Shown here one piece after another: positions 20,211 to 29,710 of a stretch of 49,679 nt of DNA (position 1 is the first letter of the stretch; each line of letters starts with the position of its first letter). Below the pieces are notes generated by a model. It was not told where the DNA came from and did no database searches. It saw only the letters and a program-made list of their open reading frames with translations. The DNA lies in contig CACPPH010000005.1 in NCBI GenBank assembly GCA_902635795.1, positions 1 through 49,679 on the forward strand, read 5' to 3'. The translations under genes and the position numbers were made by a program. The stretch comes from an uncultured Pelagibacteraceae bacterium. Its GTDB lineage: Bacteria > Pseudomonadota > Alphaproteobacteria > Pelagibacterales > Pelagibacteraceae.

Positions 20211-20228
20211 TGTTACAGAATTGTTAAA
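20211..20228 (-). promoter_or_regulatory. candidate Pho box upstream of plcP/agt
   Basis: Minus strand TTTAACA-ATTC-TGTAACA, 11-bp direct-repeat spacing, same TGTAACA half-site as the pstS box. Confidence 0.55.
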
Positions 20229-20230
20229 AT

Positions 20231-21127
20231 ATGAATAAAAAATTGAATTTTGCAGTGATATTTAACGCAAATGCAGCAGGTGGTAGAAAACTTAAATTAA
20301 TTAACAAGGTCATTAATCTTTTAGAAAAAAATCATATTGTAGATCTTTTTAAAACCGAAAGCGAAGATCATGCAAGGAATGTATTTAAAGAATTGTCTAA
20401 TAAAAAATTTGATCGGTTAGTATTTGCTGGCGGTGACGGGAGCGTATGTTTTGGTATTAATGAAATGTTTAAAAGTGATAATCTAAAAGACAAATTAGTT
20501 GGATACATACCTGCTGGCACTGCAAATATTTTACAAATAGAAACTCAAATTAAGAAAAAGGCGGAGGAGATTTACAACGTCCTAGTATCAGATAATCATA
20601 AGAAAATTTCATTAGCAAAAATAAATGATAAGTACTTTTTCTTGATGGCTGGTGTAGGTTTTGACTCTCGAATTGTTGAGTCCATAAATACTAATATTAA
20701 AAAGTATCTTGGAAAAGTAATTTTCGCTTTAAAAGGTTTTCAGCATTTTTTATTTTTAAAAAATAATAAAATGGAGGTTAAGGTAGATAATGAAAAAATT
20801 ATGGCTGATTGGATTTTATGTACTAATTCAAAATACTATGCTGGTCCCCATTCTATAACTAATGATACCAATATATTTGAAAACAGGATAGTGGCTTACA
20901 TATTTAAAGACCTGACCAGAATAAAATTACTTTATTATGTTTGGTTAATTTTAACCAAAGGCGACTTAACTCCTGCAAAAAGTGTAATTAAAAAAGAATT
21001 GAACAGATTAAAAATAAATGGTGTAAACAATAAAGTTCTATCACAAGTTGATGGTGAAAATTGTGGTTACGTAAACAGTCTTGAAATCCAAAAAACAGAC
21101 AGATTTATAAATTTATTAGTTCCGTAA
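20231..21127 (+). CDS. diacylglycerol kinase catalytic-domain protein
   Basis: VIFNANAAGGRK, VFAGGDGSVCFGINE, GYIPAGTANIL. Confidence 0.88.
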   Translation: MNKKLNFAVIFNANAAGGRKLKLINKVINLLEKNHIVDLFKTESEDHARNVFKELSNKKFDRLVFAGGDGSVCFGINEMFKSDNLKDKLVGYIPAGTANILQIETQIKKKAEEIYNVLVSDNHKKISLAKINDKYFFLMAGVGFDSRIVESINTNIKKYLGKVIFALKGFQHFLFLKNNKMEVKVDNEKIMADWILCTNSKYYAGPHSITNDTNIFENRIVAYIFKDLTRIKLLYYVWLILTKGDLTPAKSVIKKELNRLKINGVNNKVLSQVDGENCGYVNSLEIQKTDRFINLLVP

Positions 21128-21228
21128 GATTTTCTAAATCTTTTCAACTTTTAGTTTAAAAGATTTTTCTTAATTTCATTTGAAAAATTTTTTAGATTAT
21201 TTTAGATTTTTCTTTTTGGAGGAATAAT

Positions 21229-21426
21229 ATGAAAAAAAAATTAAAAAAAAACGAAAAGAAAAAGAAAAAAATACTAAAATCAATCGATAAGCTTAAAAAT
21301 AAGATAAGCACTAAACAAAAAAAACTATCAAAGATTGATCTAAAGATAGCTAGTATCGAGAAAAAAATCGCTGAAAAAAGAGCTAACAAAAATAAAGAAC
21401 CTATCACAGCATCTTTAAATAATTAG
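21229..21426 (+). CDS. small lysine-rich, coiled-coil-like protein of unknown function
   Basis: 65 aa with 24 Lys; RBS ggaggaata just upstream; followed by hairpin. Confidence 0.7.
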   Translation: MKKKLKKNEKKKKKILKSIDKLKNKISTKQKKLSKIDLKIASIEKKIAEKRANKNKEPITASLNN

Positions 21427-21445
21427 TTTATAAAGTAATTAAATG

Positions 21446-21469
21446 CCCCTGATTTAAAAACATCAGGGG
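21446..21469. terminator. bidirectional hairpin terminator between convergent genes
   Basis: CCCCTGAT-ttaaaaac-ATCAGGGG. Confidence 0.75.
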
Positions 21470-21470
21470 T

Positions 21471-21815
21471 TTACTTTAATTTACCAAAAAGGTTTAAAAG
21501 TATAACTCCTGAAACAATTAAAATTAATCCAACAGTACCATAAAGATTAGGAGTTTGATTGTATTTAAATATTCCAAATAATGTAACTGCAGTTATTGTT
21601 AATGCTCCGTAAGTGGCATAAGTAAATCCAACAGGTATTATAGTCATTGCTCTAGATAAACAAAAAATACAAACAACAATACTTGTGATGCAAAAAATTG
21701 TTGGTGTGAGCTTAGTAAAACTTTCAGTAGTTTTGAGAAAACCGTTAGTGGCAATACCTGTTATAATTGCAAGAATTAGATAAATATATCCACTTAATAA
21801 ACTTATACTTTTCAT
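21471..21815 (-). CDS. SMR (EmrE-like) small multidrug transporter
   Basis: Four TM segments; IPVGFTYATYGALTITAVTLFGIFKYNQTPN pattern. Confidence 0.82.
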   Translation of the reverse strand: MKSISLLSGYIYLILAIITGIATNGFLKTTESFTKLTPTIFCITSIVVCIFCLSRAMTIIPVGFTYATYGALTITAVTLFGIFKYNQTPNLYGTVGLILIVSGVILLNLFGKLK

Positions 21816-22756
21816 TGTGCTTTAGCAAATTGGCCGCCGTCTTTATATCTCCATAACCATTTTTTCATTTCTTCTTCAACATCTGTTGGATTTATATCAA
21901 GATCTTTAATTGTTAGATGATTGTTGGAAACAACGTTATCTGCCTCAGATAAAATTTCACATTGGTCTTTTGTTAAAATCGGGGGGAAAGGAAGTAAATC
22001 CGTTATACTACTCTGTATTTTTGCAATAGCCATTGGCATTTCAACAACGAACCTTTTTTTGTTAATAGTTAATAATATTGATTTTACCATATCTCCAAAA
22101 CTAATTATTTTTGGTCCTCCAATTTCATAAACTTTACCTTCATTATTTTTAATTTCAATTGCTTTTAATATTGACCTTGCAACATCTGAAACTAAGATTG
22201 GTTGAAACTTATAATTTTTTCCAACAACTGGAATTACAGGCAATATACTTAATTTTGAAAAAAGATTGGTAAAGTTATCTTCAGGGCCACATACTACACT
22301 AGGTCTTATAATTACTGTTTTTTTAAAATTCTCTAGTGCTTTTTGTTCTCCGAGAAATTTTGATTTTTGATAAAGAGATTTTGATTTATCATTAGCTCCA
22401 ATAGCGCTGACGTGAATAAATTTCTTTACATTCGTTTCTGAACAAATCTTGGCGACAGCTTCAGGAATTTTTGAGTGAATATTAAAAAATTTTTGTTTTC
22501 TTGTCTCAAAAAGAATACCAATCAAATTTATTACTACATCTGAGTTCTTAATTGCCTCTTTTAAATCATTAAAATTATTTGGGTTCCAGTCTAGTAATTC
22601 TATAGCTCCAGGAGTAGCTTGAGTCTTTAAATAACCTTTCTGAAAGGGTTTTCGTGTCGTTAAGATACATCTGAAGTTTTTCTTGGTCAAATTTCGAACA
22701 AGATATCTGCCTATAAAACCCCCACCACCTAAAATTGTGCAAATGCGATTTTTCAT
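21812..22756 (-). CDS. NAD(P)-binding protein, complex I NDUFA9-like family
   Basis: TILGGGGFIGRYLVRNL Rossmann motif, VINLIGILFE, FIHVSAIGA. Confidence 0.87.
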   Translation of the reverse strand: MKNRICTILGGGGFIGRYLVRNLTKKNFRCILTTRKPFQKGYLKTQATPGAIELLDWNPNNFNDLKEAIKNSDVVINLIGILFETRKQKFFNIHSKIPEAVAKICSETNVKKFIHVSAIGANDKSKSLYQKSKFLGEQKALENFKKTVIIRPSVVCGPEDNFTNLFSKLSILPVIPVVGKNYKFQPILVSDVARSILKAIEIKNNEGKVYEIGGPKIISFGDMVKSILLTINKKRFVVEMPMAIAKIQSSITDLLPFPPILTKDQCEILSEADNVVSNNHLTIKDLDINPTDVEEEMKKWLWRYKDGGQFAKAQ

Positions 22757-22773
22757 GGTATTTAAAGTTATAT

Positions 22774-23397
22774 ATGAAAATTACTAAGATTAAAGAGGAC
22801 ATAACTTCAGATATAGCCAGTTCATTTAAAAATAGTATTGCTATAGATACCGAGGCAACAGGGCTGCAAATTCCTGAAAGAGATAAATTAAGTTTAGTTC
22901 AAATATGTGATGAAAAAGGGAATGTCTTTATTATCCAACCAAATAAAAATAATTATAGAGCGCCAAATTTAGTATCAATTTTAGAAAATGATAAAATTTT
23001 AAAGATTGGCCATTTTTTAAGATTTGACAAAAGCGCTTTAGAATTTTTTCTTAAATGTAAAATTAAAAATATATTTGACACTAAAATTGCCTCTAAAATT
23101 GTTAGAACTTATACTGATGCCCACGGTTTAAAAAATCTTGTTCAAGAATTTTGTAATAAAAATATTGATAAACGATATGGAAGTAGTGACTGGAACAAAG
23201 ATATTAATAAATTATCTGAAAAACAATTAGAGTATGCTGCTAATGACGTTATATATTTACACAAAATAAAGTCAGAACTTGAAGTTATGCTTACAAGAGA
23301 AAAAAGGATGGATGTTTTTAAAAAATGTCTTACTTTTTTAGATACTAGAGTCGAACTTGATCAAAAAGGTTTTAAAGAGGATATTTTTGAACACTAA
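22774..23397 (+). CDS. rnd: ribonuclease D-like 3'-5' exonuclease
   Basis: AIDTEATGLQ, HFLRFDKSALEFF, DTKIASKI; ORF track starts at TTG 22735, ATG 22774 more likely. Confidence 0.88.
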   Translation: MKITKIKEDITSDIASSFKNSIAIDTEATGLQIPERDKLSLVQICDEKGNVFIIQPNKNNYRAPNLVSILENDKILKIGHFLRFDKSALEFFLKCKIKNIFDTKIASKIVRTYTDAHGLKNLVQEFCNKNIDKRYGSSDWNKDINKLSEKQLEYAANDVIYLHKIKSELEVMLTREKRMDVFKKCLTFLDTRVELDQKGFKEDIFEH

Positions 23398-24374
23398 TGA
23401 AAAAAAAAAATTACTTATCACTAGCTAGAAAATCAGCAGATCTACAGATACAAGAACTTAAAAAAGTAAAAAAAGTATTTAATAATTCCTTTATAAAAGC
23501 TATTGATGCTATTCTAAATTGTAAAGGTAAGATAATTTTTGCAGGAATAGGAAAATCTGGTTTGATAGCAAGAAAAATTTCTGCAACTTTTTCAAGTGTA
23601 GGAGTTCCAAGTTTTTTTTGCGACCCAGCTCAAGCCTTACACGGTGATATGGGACAAATAGAGAAAAAAGATATCCTAATTATATTTTCTTATTCGGGCA
23701 ACACCTCAGAATTAAACAATATGTTAAGATATGCTAATCGATACGGCATCAAAATTATAGGTATTGCATCTAAACCTGACAGCATTCTCTTAAAAGCAAG
23801 TGACATTAAATTATTACTTCCAAAAGTAAAAGAGTCGGATTTAACGGGTATGGTGCCTACATCTAGCACATCAATTGCTTTACTTTTAGGAGATTGCCTA
23901 GCTACAACAGTTATGTATCAAAAAAAATTTTCTAAAGAAAAATTTAGAATATTTCACCCAGGCGGCAATATCGGAAGTTCTTTGCTTTTGGCTAAAGATA
24001 TTATGATTTCAGGTAAAAAGATGCCTATAGTAAATTTCAAAATTAATTTTAAAAATGCACTGAAAATAATGAATCAAAAAAAATTAGGAATAATTGTAAT
24101 GCTTAAAAATAAATTTATTAAAGGAATTTTGACAGACGGAGATCTAAGACGAGAGCTTAAAAACTATTCTGCAAATGACAAGTTAGATAAATTTATGACT
24201 AAAGACCCTTTAGTTGTTAATGAAAATATGCCAGCAACTAAAGCATTAGCAATAATGAACGAAAAAAAAATTACAAGTCTTTTAATAGTTTCCGATAAAG
24301 ATTTAAAGAAAAAGAACAAAACTTTAAAAGGAATAATTCATATTCACTTTCTTTTACAAAATGGAATTAAATGA
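23397..24374 (+). CDS. kdsD: arabinose-5-phosphate isomerase
   Basis: SIS domain (GIGKSGLIARKISATFSSVG) plus two CBS domains. Confidence 0.94.
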   Translation: MKKKNYLSLARKSADLQIQELKKVKKVFNNSFIKAIDAILNCKGKIIFAGIGKSGLIARKISATFSSVGVPSFFCDPAQALHGDMGQIEKKDILIIFSYSGNTSELNNMLRYANRYGIKIIGIASKPDSILLKASDIKLLLPKVKESDLTGMVPTSSTSIALLLGDCLATTVMYQKKFSKEKFRIFHPGGNIGSSLLLAKDIMISGKKMPIVNFKINFKNALKIMNQKKLGIIVMLKNKFIKGILTDGDLRRELKNYSANDKLDKFMTKDPLVVNENMPATKALAIMNEKKITSLLIVSDKDLKKKNKTLKGIIHIHFLLQNGIK

Positions 24375-24976
24375 CTAAAAGGAAAAGAAAATTAAGGATA
24401 TTACAATTATTTTTGTTATTTTTAGGTTTATTAATAATTTTTTTAACTTACGCAAATAAAGAAAGAAAAACAGAAATTATTATCCCAAAATCTCAACAAA
24501 AAAAGATAAATAATCAATTAACAAATAAAAAATTAGAAAATACTGATATTTTTTATAATATAGAGTATTCAGGATTAGATTTAGCGGGTAACAGATATAC
24601 ATTAAAATCTGAGGAAGCCTATAATAACAAGTCTAACAACGAATTAATTAATATGAAGTTTGTTGAGGCAGTTTTTTACTTTAAAGATGATACAGTCCTG
24701 TATGTAAAGTCGAATGAAGGTTTATACAATAACAAAACTTTAGACATGAATTTCTATGGAAACGTAACTGCAAAATACCAAGACAGTGAGTTATTTGCTG
24801 AAAAAGCAGAATATTCTAATTTAAGAAGTTATTTAACTATTTCTGAAAATGTTGAAATTAAAGATATAAGAGGAAGTATGTTTGCAGAAAAACTTTTATT
24901 TGATATAAAAAAACAGAAATTAAATATAGCATCATATAACGGTGGAAAAGTAAGTGCTAATTTGAGTTTAAAATGA
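24371..24976 (+). CDS. lptC: LPS export protein LptC
   Basis: N-term TM anchor, LptC-like beta repeats; between kdsD and lptB. Confidence 0.8.
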   Translation: MTKRKRKLRILQLFLLFLGLLIIFLTYANKERKTEIIIPKSQQKKINNQLTNKKLENTDIFYNIEYSGLDLAGNRYTLKSEEAYNNKSNNELINMKFVEAVFYFKDDTVLYVKSNEGLYNNKTLDMNFYGNVTAKYQDSELFAEKAEYSNLRSYLTISENVEIKDIRGSMFAEKLLFDIKKQKLNIASYNGGKVSANLSLK

Positions 24977-25728
24977 AAAAAGGTTTTAGAATTCTAAAGT
25001 TTAAAAAAGACAAACCAGTCTTCGAGGTAAAGGATGTTAGCAAATCTTTTGACGGACGACCAATTTTAAAAAAACTTTCATTAAAAGTTTTTCCAGGTGA
25101 ATGTGTCGGTATATTGGGGCCAAATGGATGTGGTAAAACTACTCTTTTTTCTATGTGCATCGGTGAACAAAATGTTGATAGTGGTAAAATTCTTCTAAAT
25201 CATAAACCTGTTGAACAGATACCAATCCATCTTAGATCAAAAGAAGGTTTAGGATATTTGCCTCAACAAAGAAGTGTTTTTAACATGTCTGTTTATGACA
25301 ACGTTTTAGGTATTGCTCAAATTTCAATACAAGGAGCAGAAAATCAAAAAGCTGTAACAGAAAAACTTTTAGACGAATTTAATTTACAGCATTTAAGAAC
25401 ACTTAATGCCTCTGTATTATCAGGCGGAGAAATTAGAAGATTGATGATGGCTAGAGTTATGATAAACAAGCCAAAAATTGTACTACTGGATGAGCCATTA
25501 GCCGCTTTAGATCCTCTTATAGTTCAAGATATTCAAAAGTATATCTTGAGAATTCAAAAAAGTGGCACTGCAATTTTGGTTACAGATCATAATGTAAAAA
25601 ATTTATTTGATATAACTGATAGAAGCTATGTGCTAGGAGAACAAACTGTTATTGCAGAGGGAACTTCACGAGAATTACTGAAATCTTCAAAAGCTATTGA
25701 ACATTATTTTGGAACCCAATTTTCTTAA
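24973..25728 (+). CDS. lptB: LPS export ABC transporter ATPase
   Basis: GPNGCGKTT, LSGGEIRRLMMARVM, LLDEPLAALDP, TDHNVKNLFDITDRSYVL. Confidence 0.93.
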   Translation: MKKGFRILKFKKDKPVFEVKDVSKSFDGRPILKKLSLKVFPGECVGILGPNGCGKTTLFSMCIGEQNVDSGKILLNHKPVEQIPIHLRSKEGLGYLPQQRSVFNMSVYDNVLGIAQISIQGAENQKAVTEKLLDEFNLQHLRTLNASVLSGGEIRRLMMARVMINKPKIVLLDEPLAALDPLIVQDIQKYILRIQKSGTAILVTDHNVKNLFDITDRSYVLGEQTVIAEGTSRELLKSSKAIEHYFGTQFS

Positions 25729-25733
25729 AAATA

Positions 25734-27080
25734 ATGCTTTTGAAAAATTTCAACTTAACGACTAAAAGGAAAATTTCATCATTTAACAAAGTAATAAAAG
25801 TAGACACAGATAAATCCATGTCTATAAGGAGTTTTCTCATTGGAGCGATCAGTCATAATATTTCATCAGCAACAAATGTTTTGGAGTCAGAAGATGTATT
25901 AGCTGCTATAAATTGTCTTAAAAAACTGGGAGTTAAAATTACTAGAAGAAAATCCGGAAGTTACTTTATTTTTGGAAAAGGTTTAGGCTCCTTAAATGCT
26001 AAAAAAGGTATTAAACTAAATTTTGGGAATTCTGGAACTTTAGCAAGACTTTTAATTGGTATTTTATCTACAACTCCAAATATTGAGGTTGAATTGAGAG
26101 GTGATCATTCTTTAAATAAAAGAAGTATGAAAAAGTTGATTGAGTTAATGAGTCAGTTTGGAGCATTATTTTTACCTAAAAAAAAATTTACGTTACCCTT
26201 AAAAATGGTATCTTCTAACTTTCCAATAGGTATCACATATAAAGCAGGCGTTTCAGCTCAACTTAAAAGTGCAGTTATGCTCGCTGGATTAAACTCTTAT
26301 GGAAATACTCAGATTTTAGAAACTCAAAAAAGTAGAGATCATACTGAAAACATGCTGCTACATAATAAAAATGCAATCAATGTTAAAAAAAAACAAACAA
26401 AAATAATTAATATTTATGGAAAAAAATTTTTAAAACCAATCAAAATTGAAATTCCAGGAGATCCATCTTCTGCGGCTTTTTTTACCGCATTAACTATTCT
26501 TAATCAAAAATCAAAAATCAAAATTAAGAACGTTGGTTTAAATGATACTAGAACAGGCTTTTATAGGCTTCTAAAAGCCCATGGAGCTAAAATAAATTTT
26601 AAGAATTTAAAAAGACAAAACAATGAAATTCGAGGTGACATTGTTGTTGAAAGTTGTAAGCTCAAGTCAATCAAAGCACCTGCTAAGTATTATGTTAATT
26701 CAACAGACGAATATCCTATCCTGTTTGTAATTGCTGCTTTAACTAAAGGGAAATCTATTTTCAAAGGTATTGGTGAGCTTGCAAATAAAGAAAGTAACCG
26801 AATTAGTGAAATGCAAAAAGTTTTAAAACAAATTGGTATTCGTAGTACTGCTTCTAATGATCAATTAACAATAAACGGTATTGGAATGGTAGATGCAAAT
26901 GAGAGAAAAATCTTTGTTCCAAATTTAGGTGATCATAGAATATGCATGGCTTCATTTATTCTCGCAATTTTAACTGGCGCACAAGCAAAAATTAAAAATT
27001 TTGAAACAGTTTTTACGTCTTCACCTTCATTTTTAAAGATTATGAAATTTTTAGGAGCAGATTTTGAAATACAAAAATAA
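25734..27080 (+). CDS. aroA: 3-phosphoshikimate 1-carboxyvinyltransferase
   Basis: GNSGTLARLLIGIL, DKSMSIRSFLIGAI, STDEYPILFVIAA, GDHRICMA. Confidence 0.95.
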   Translation: MLLKNFNLTTKRKISSFNKVIKVDTDKSMSIRSFLIGAISHNISSATNVLESEDVLAAINCLKKLGVKITRRKSGSYFIFGKGLGSLNAKKGIKLNFGNSGTLARLLIGILSTTPNIEVELRGDHSLNKRSMKKLIELMSQFGALFLPKKKFTLPLKMVSSNFPIGITYKAGVSAQLKSAVMLAGLNSYGNTQILETQKSRDHTENMLLHNKNAINVKKKQTKIINIYGKKFLKPIKIEIPGDPSSAAFFTALTILNQKSKIKIKNVGLNDTRTGFYRLLKAHGAKINFKNLKRQNNEIRGDIVVESCKLKSIKAPAKYYVNSTDEYPILFVIAALTKGKSIFKGIGELANKESNRISEMQKVLKQIGIRSTASNDQLTINGIGMVDANERKIFVPNLGDHRICMASFILAILTGAQAKIKNFETVFTSSPSFLKIMKFLGADFEIQK

Positions 27081-27720
27081 ATCGATTCAAATTTCATGTG
27101 ATGGAGGAGCTGCAACAGGAAAATCTACTGGGGCAAAAATGATTTCAAAAAAATATAATTTGAAGTTTTTATCTTCTGGATTGTTATATAGATATGCTAG
27201 TTTTCTAATTTTAAAAGAAAAACCCAAAAACATACCTAAATTTCTTAAAATAAAATTTCGAATGCTTAATTATAAAAAACTGCAGAGAATTAAATTACAT
27301 ACACCTGAAATTTCAGAGTATAGCGCATTTATAGCAAAACAAAAAAAAGTGAGAATTATTCTAAAAAAGTTTCAGACCGATTTTGCAAAAAAAAATAAAA
27401 GTTGCTGCATAGAGGGAAGAGACATCTCTACAAAAATTCTTCCACACTCAGATATAAAGTTTTTTTTTAAGTGTAGCTTAAGCATTGCAGCGATGAGAAG
27501 ATTCAAGGAATTAAAAAAGACTAACCCAAAAATTAAATTAAAAGAGGTGAAAAAAGCCCTTAGAATAAGAAATATCTCTGATACTAAAAGAAAAAACTCC
27601 CCTTTACTTAAACATAGAGATTCGGTAGAAATCGACACCGGAAAATTAGACAAACGTACAATGTTGCACAAAATGTCAAAATTAGTAGAAAGAGAATTAA
27701 AAAAAAAATATGGCAATTGA
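27064..27720 (+). CDS. cmk: cytidylate kinase
   Basis: ISCDGGAATGKSTGAKMIS, CCIEGRDISTKILP. Confidence 0.93.
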   Translation: MKYKNKSIQISCDGGAATGKSTGAKMISKKYNLKFLSSGLLYRYASFLILKEKPKNIPKFLKIKFRMLNYKKLQRIKLHTPEISEYSAFIAKQKKVRIILKKFQTDFAKKNKSCCIEGRDISTKILPHSDIKFFFKCSLSIAAMRRFKELKKTNPKIKLKEVKKALRIRNISDTKRKNSPLLKHRDSVEIDTGKLDKRTMLHKMSKLVERELKKKYGN

Positions 27721-29428
27721 ACAAGAACTAAAGAAAAGCTCAATTCATAAAGAATTTCAAAACTTACTTGACCAAGATTTTAAAGATAGAAAGCTCAAAG
27801 AAAACGAAATTATTAAAGCTACAGTAACAGAAATTACAAAAAATTATATTGTAGTTGATTGTAAAGCAAAAATGGAAGGGATGATCCCTATTGAAGAATT
27901 CAAAAATGATGAAGAGTTTAGTAAACTTAAGGTAGGATCACAGATTGAGGTTTATCTTGAAAGAATTGAAAGTTTTAAAGGTGAAATAATAATTTCCCGA
28001 GAAAAAGCTCGAAAGATGAAAGCTTGGAAAAAAATGGAAAAAGTTTTCGAAACTCAAGAGGAAATGACTGGCTATATAACTGGTAAAGTAAAAGGTGGCT
28101 TTATTGCTACTGTGGAGGGTCTACCTTGTTTTATGCCTTCATCACAAATCGATGTAAGGCCACTTAAAAAAATTGATCATTTAATGAATACGCCAGTGAA
28201 GGTGATTGCAACTAGAATTGATAAGAACAGAGGAAATGTTTGTGTTTCAAGAAGGGCAGTGCTTGAAAAAAGTAAAAATGCAGAAATAGTAGAAGCATTA
28301 AAAAATATTAAGGAAGGTGATGTAGTAGATAATGCTATCGTTAAAGCTACCACTGACTGGGGAATTTTTTTAGACATCAATGGAATAGACGCTCTTTTAC
28401 ATGTTTCAGATCTAAGCCATGGAAGAGTAAAAAAACCTGCAGATTTAGTAACAATTGGTCAAAAACTAAAAGTTAAAATTACAAAAATAGACGAGAAAAC
28501 AAATCGTGTTTCAGCCTCAATAAAAGCTTTAACTGAAGATCCATATGAGAATATAGAGAAAAAATACAAAGTAGGGGAATTTTACCAGGGTGAAGTGACA
28601 AAGATAATGGATTATGGATGCTTTGTTAAAATAGAGGATGGTATTGAAGGTTTAATACATAATTCAGAATTAGATTGGACTAATAGAAACGTCAAACCAA
28701 GCAAAGTTCTCTCAGTCTCACAGAAAATTAAATTTAAAATTGTTAACATAGATAAGGATACCAAAAGAATTTCACTATCTTATAAAGCTACACTAGAAAA
28801 TCCTTGGGATAAAATTAAGAACAAGATTGGTGAAGCGGTTGAAATTAAAATAAATAATATTACAGATAAAGCTATATTTGGTGAACTTATTGAGTCTAAG
28901 TTATCAGGAATGCTTCATTATAAAGAAATATCTTACGAGGAAAACATAGATAATCTTAAAAAATTCAAAAAAAATGAGGTATTAAAGGTAAAGATTATAG
29001 AAATTAAGGATGATAAAATTAGGTTTTCAAAAAGAGCTTTAGAGAAAGATCCTCTAGATTGGTTTAATGAAAATAAAAAGAAAGTTGGAAGTGTTATAAC
29101 TACAAGAATTCATGAAGTTCTTAAAACTGGAGTAAAAGTCTCAATAGATAAGGAAAAAAAATTAATAGTAACAATTAAAAAAGCAGATTTAGCAAAAGAT
29201 GCAGCGGATGCAAGACCAGAAGTTTTCTCTCCAGGGAATGCATTAGATGCAAAAATTATTGAATTAGACTTAAAAGCTAGAAGAATAAAATTAAGTGTAA
29301 AAGCTGCTCAAATAGATGAGGAAAAATCTTTAATTGCTAAATTTGGTGAAGGAGCAACAAAGTCAGGTGCAACACTAAAAGGAATATTTGAAAAAGCTAT
29401 AGGAAAAAAACAAAAAAAAGAAAAATAA
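27710..29428 (+). CDS. rpsA: 30S ribosomal protein S1
   Basis: Multiple S1 RNA-binding repeats (GIFLDINGIDALLHVSDLSHGR; GCFVKIEDGIEGLIHNSELDW). Confidence 0.97.
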   Translation: MAIEQELKKSSIHKEFQNLLDQDFKDRKLKENEIIKATVTEITKNYIVVDCKAKMEGMIPIEEFKNDEEFSKLKVGSQIEVYLERIESFKGEIIISREKARKMKAWKKMEKVFETQEEMTGYITGKVKGGFIATVEGLPCFMPSSQIDVRPLKKIDHLMNTPVKVIATRIDKNRGNVCVSRRAVLEKSKNAEIVEALKNIKEGDVVDNAIVKATTDWGIFLDINGIDALLHVSDLSHGRVKKPADLVTIGQKLKVKITKIDEKTNRVSASIKALTEDPYENIEKKYKVGEFYQGEVTKIMDYGCFVKIEDGIEGLIHNSELDWTNRNVKPSKVLSVSQKIKFKIVNIDKDTKRISLSYKATLENPWDKIKNKIGEAVEIKINNITDKAIFGELIESKLSGMLHYKEISYEENIDNLKKFKKNEVLKVKIIEIKDDKIRFSKRALEKDPLDWFNENKKKVGSVITTRIHEVLKTGVKVSIDKEKKLIVTIKKADLAKDAADARPEVFSPGNALDAKIIELDLKARRIKLSVKAAQIDEEKSLIAKFGEGATKSGATLKGIFEKAIGKKQKKEK

Positions 29429-29710
29429 TTGTCAAGACCAACTTTTATTAAACAACTTAAAGATAAAAATCCCAACTTTAGCCAATCAGACTTAGAAAAA
29501 GTTTTAGATACGTTTTCAAAATGTATGGAAAATGCTCTACGTGAAGGAAAAAACATCGAACTAAGAGGTTTTGGTACTTTTTTTTTAAAAAAACTTAAGG
29601 AAAAGCATTCTGCTAGAAATCCTAAGACGGGGGAATTGATTTATGTGCCAGAAAAAAATAAAGTAAGATTTAGAGCAAGTAAAAAACTTAAAAAATTAAT
29701 TAATAAATGA
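29429..29710 (+). CDS. ihfB: integration host factor beta subunit / HU-family DNA-binding protein
   Basis: ELRGFGTFFLKKLKEKHSARNPKTGE; TTG start; directly after rpsA. Confidence 0.93.
   Translation: MSRPTFIKQLKDKNPNFSQSDLEKVLDTFSKCMENALREGKNIELRGFGTFFLKKLKEKHSARNPKTGELIYVPEKNKVRFRASKKLKKLINK

Noticed and set aside
21192-21407. - strand Phe/Ile-rich 71-aa ORF
   Set aside because: Reverse complement of the lysine-rich gene, which has an RBS; low-complexity mirror
27372-27743. - strand 123-aa ORF
   Set aside because: Antisense to cmk
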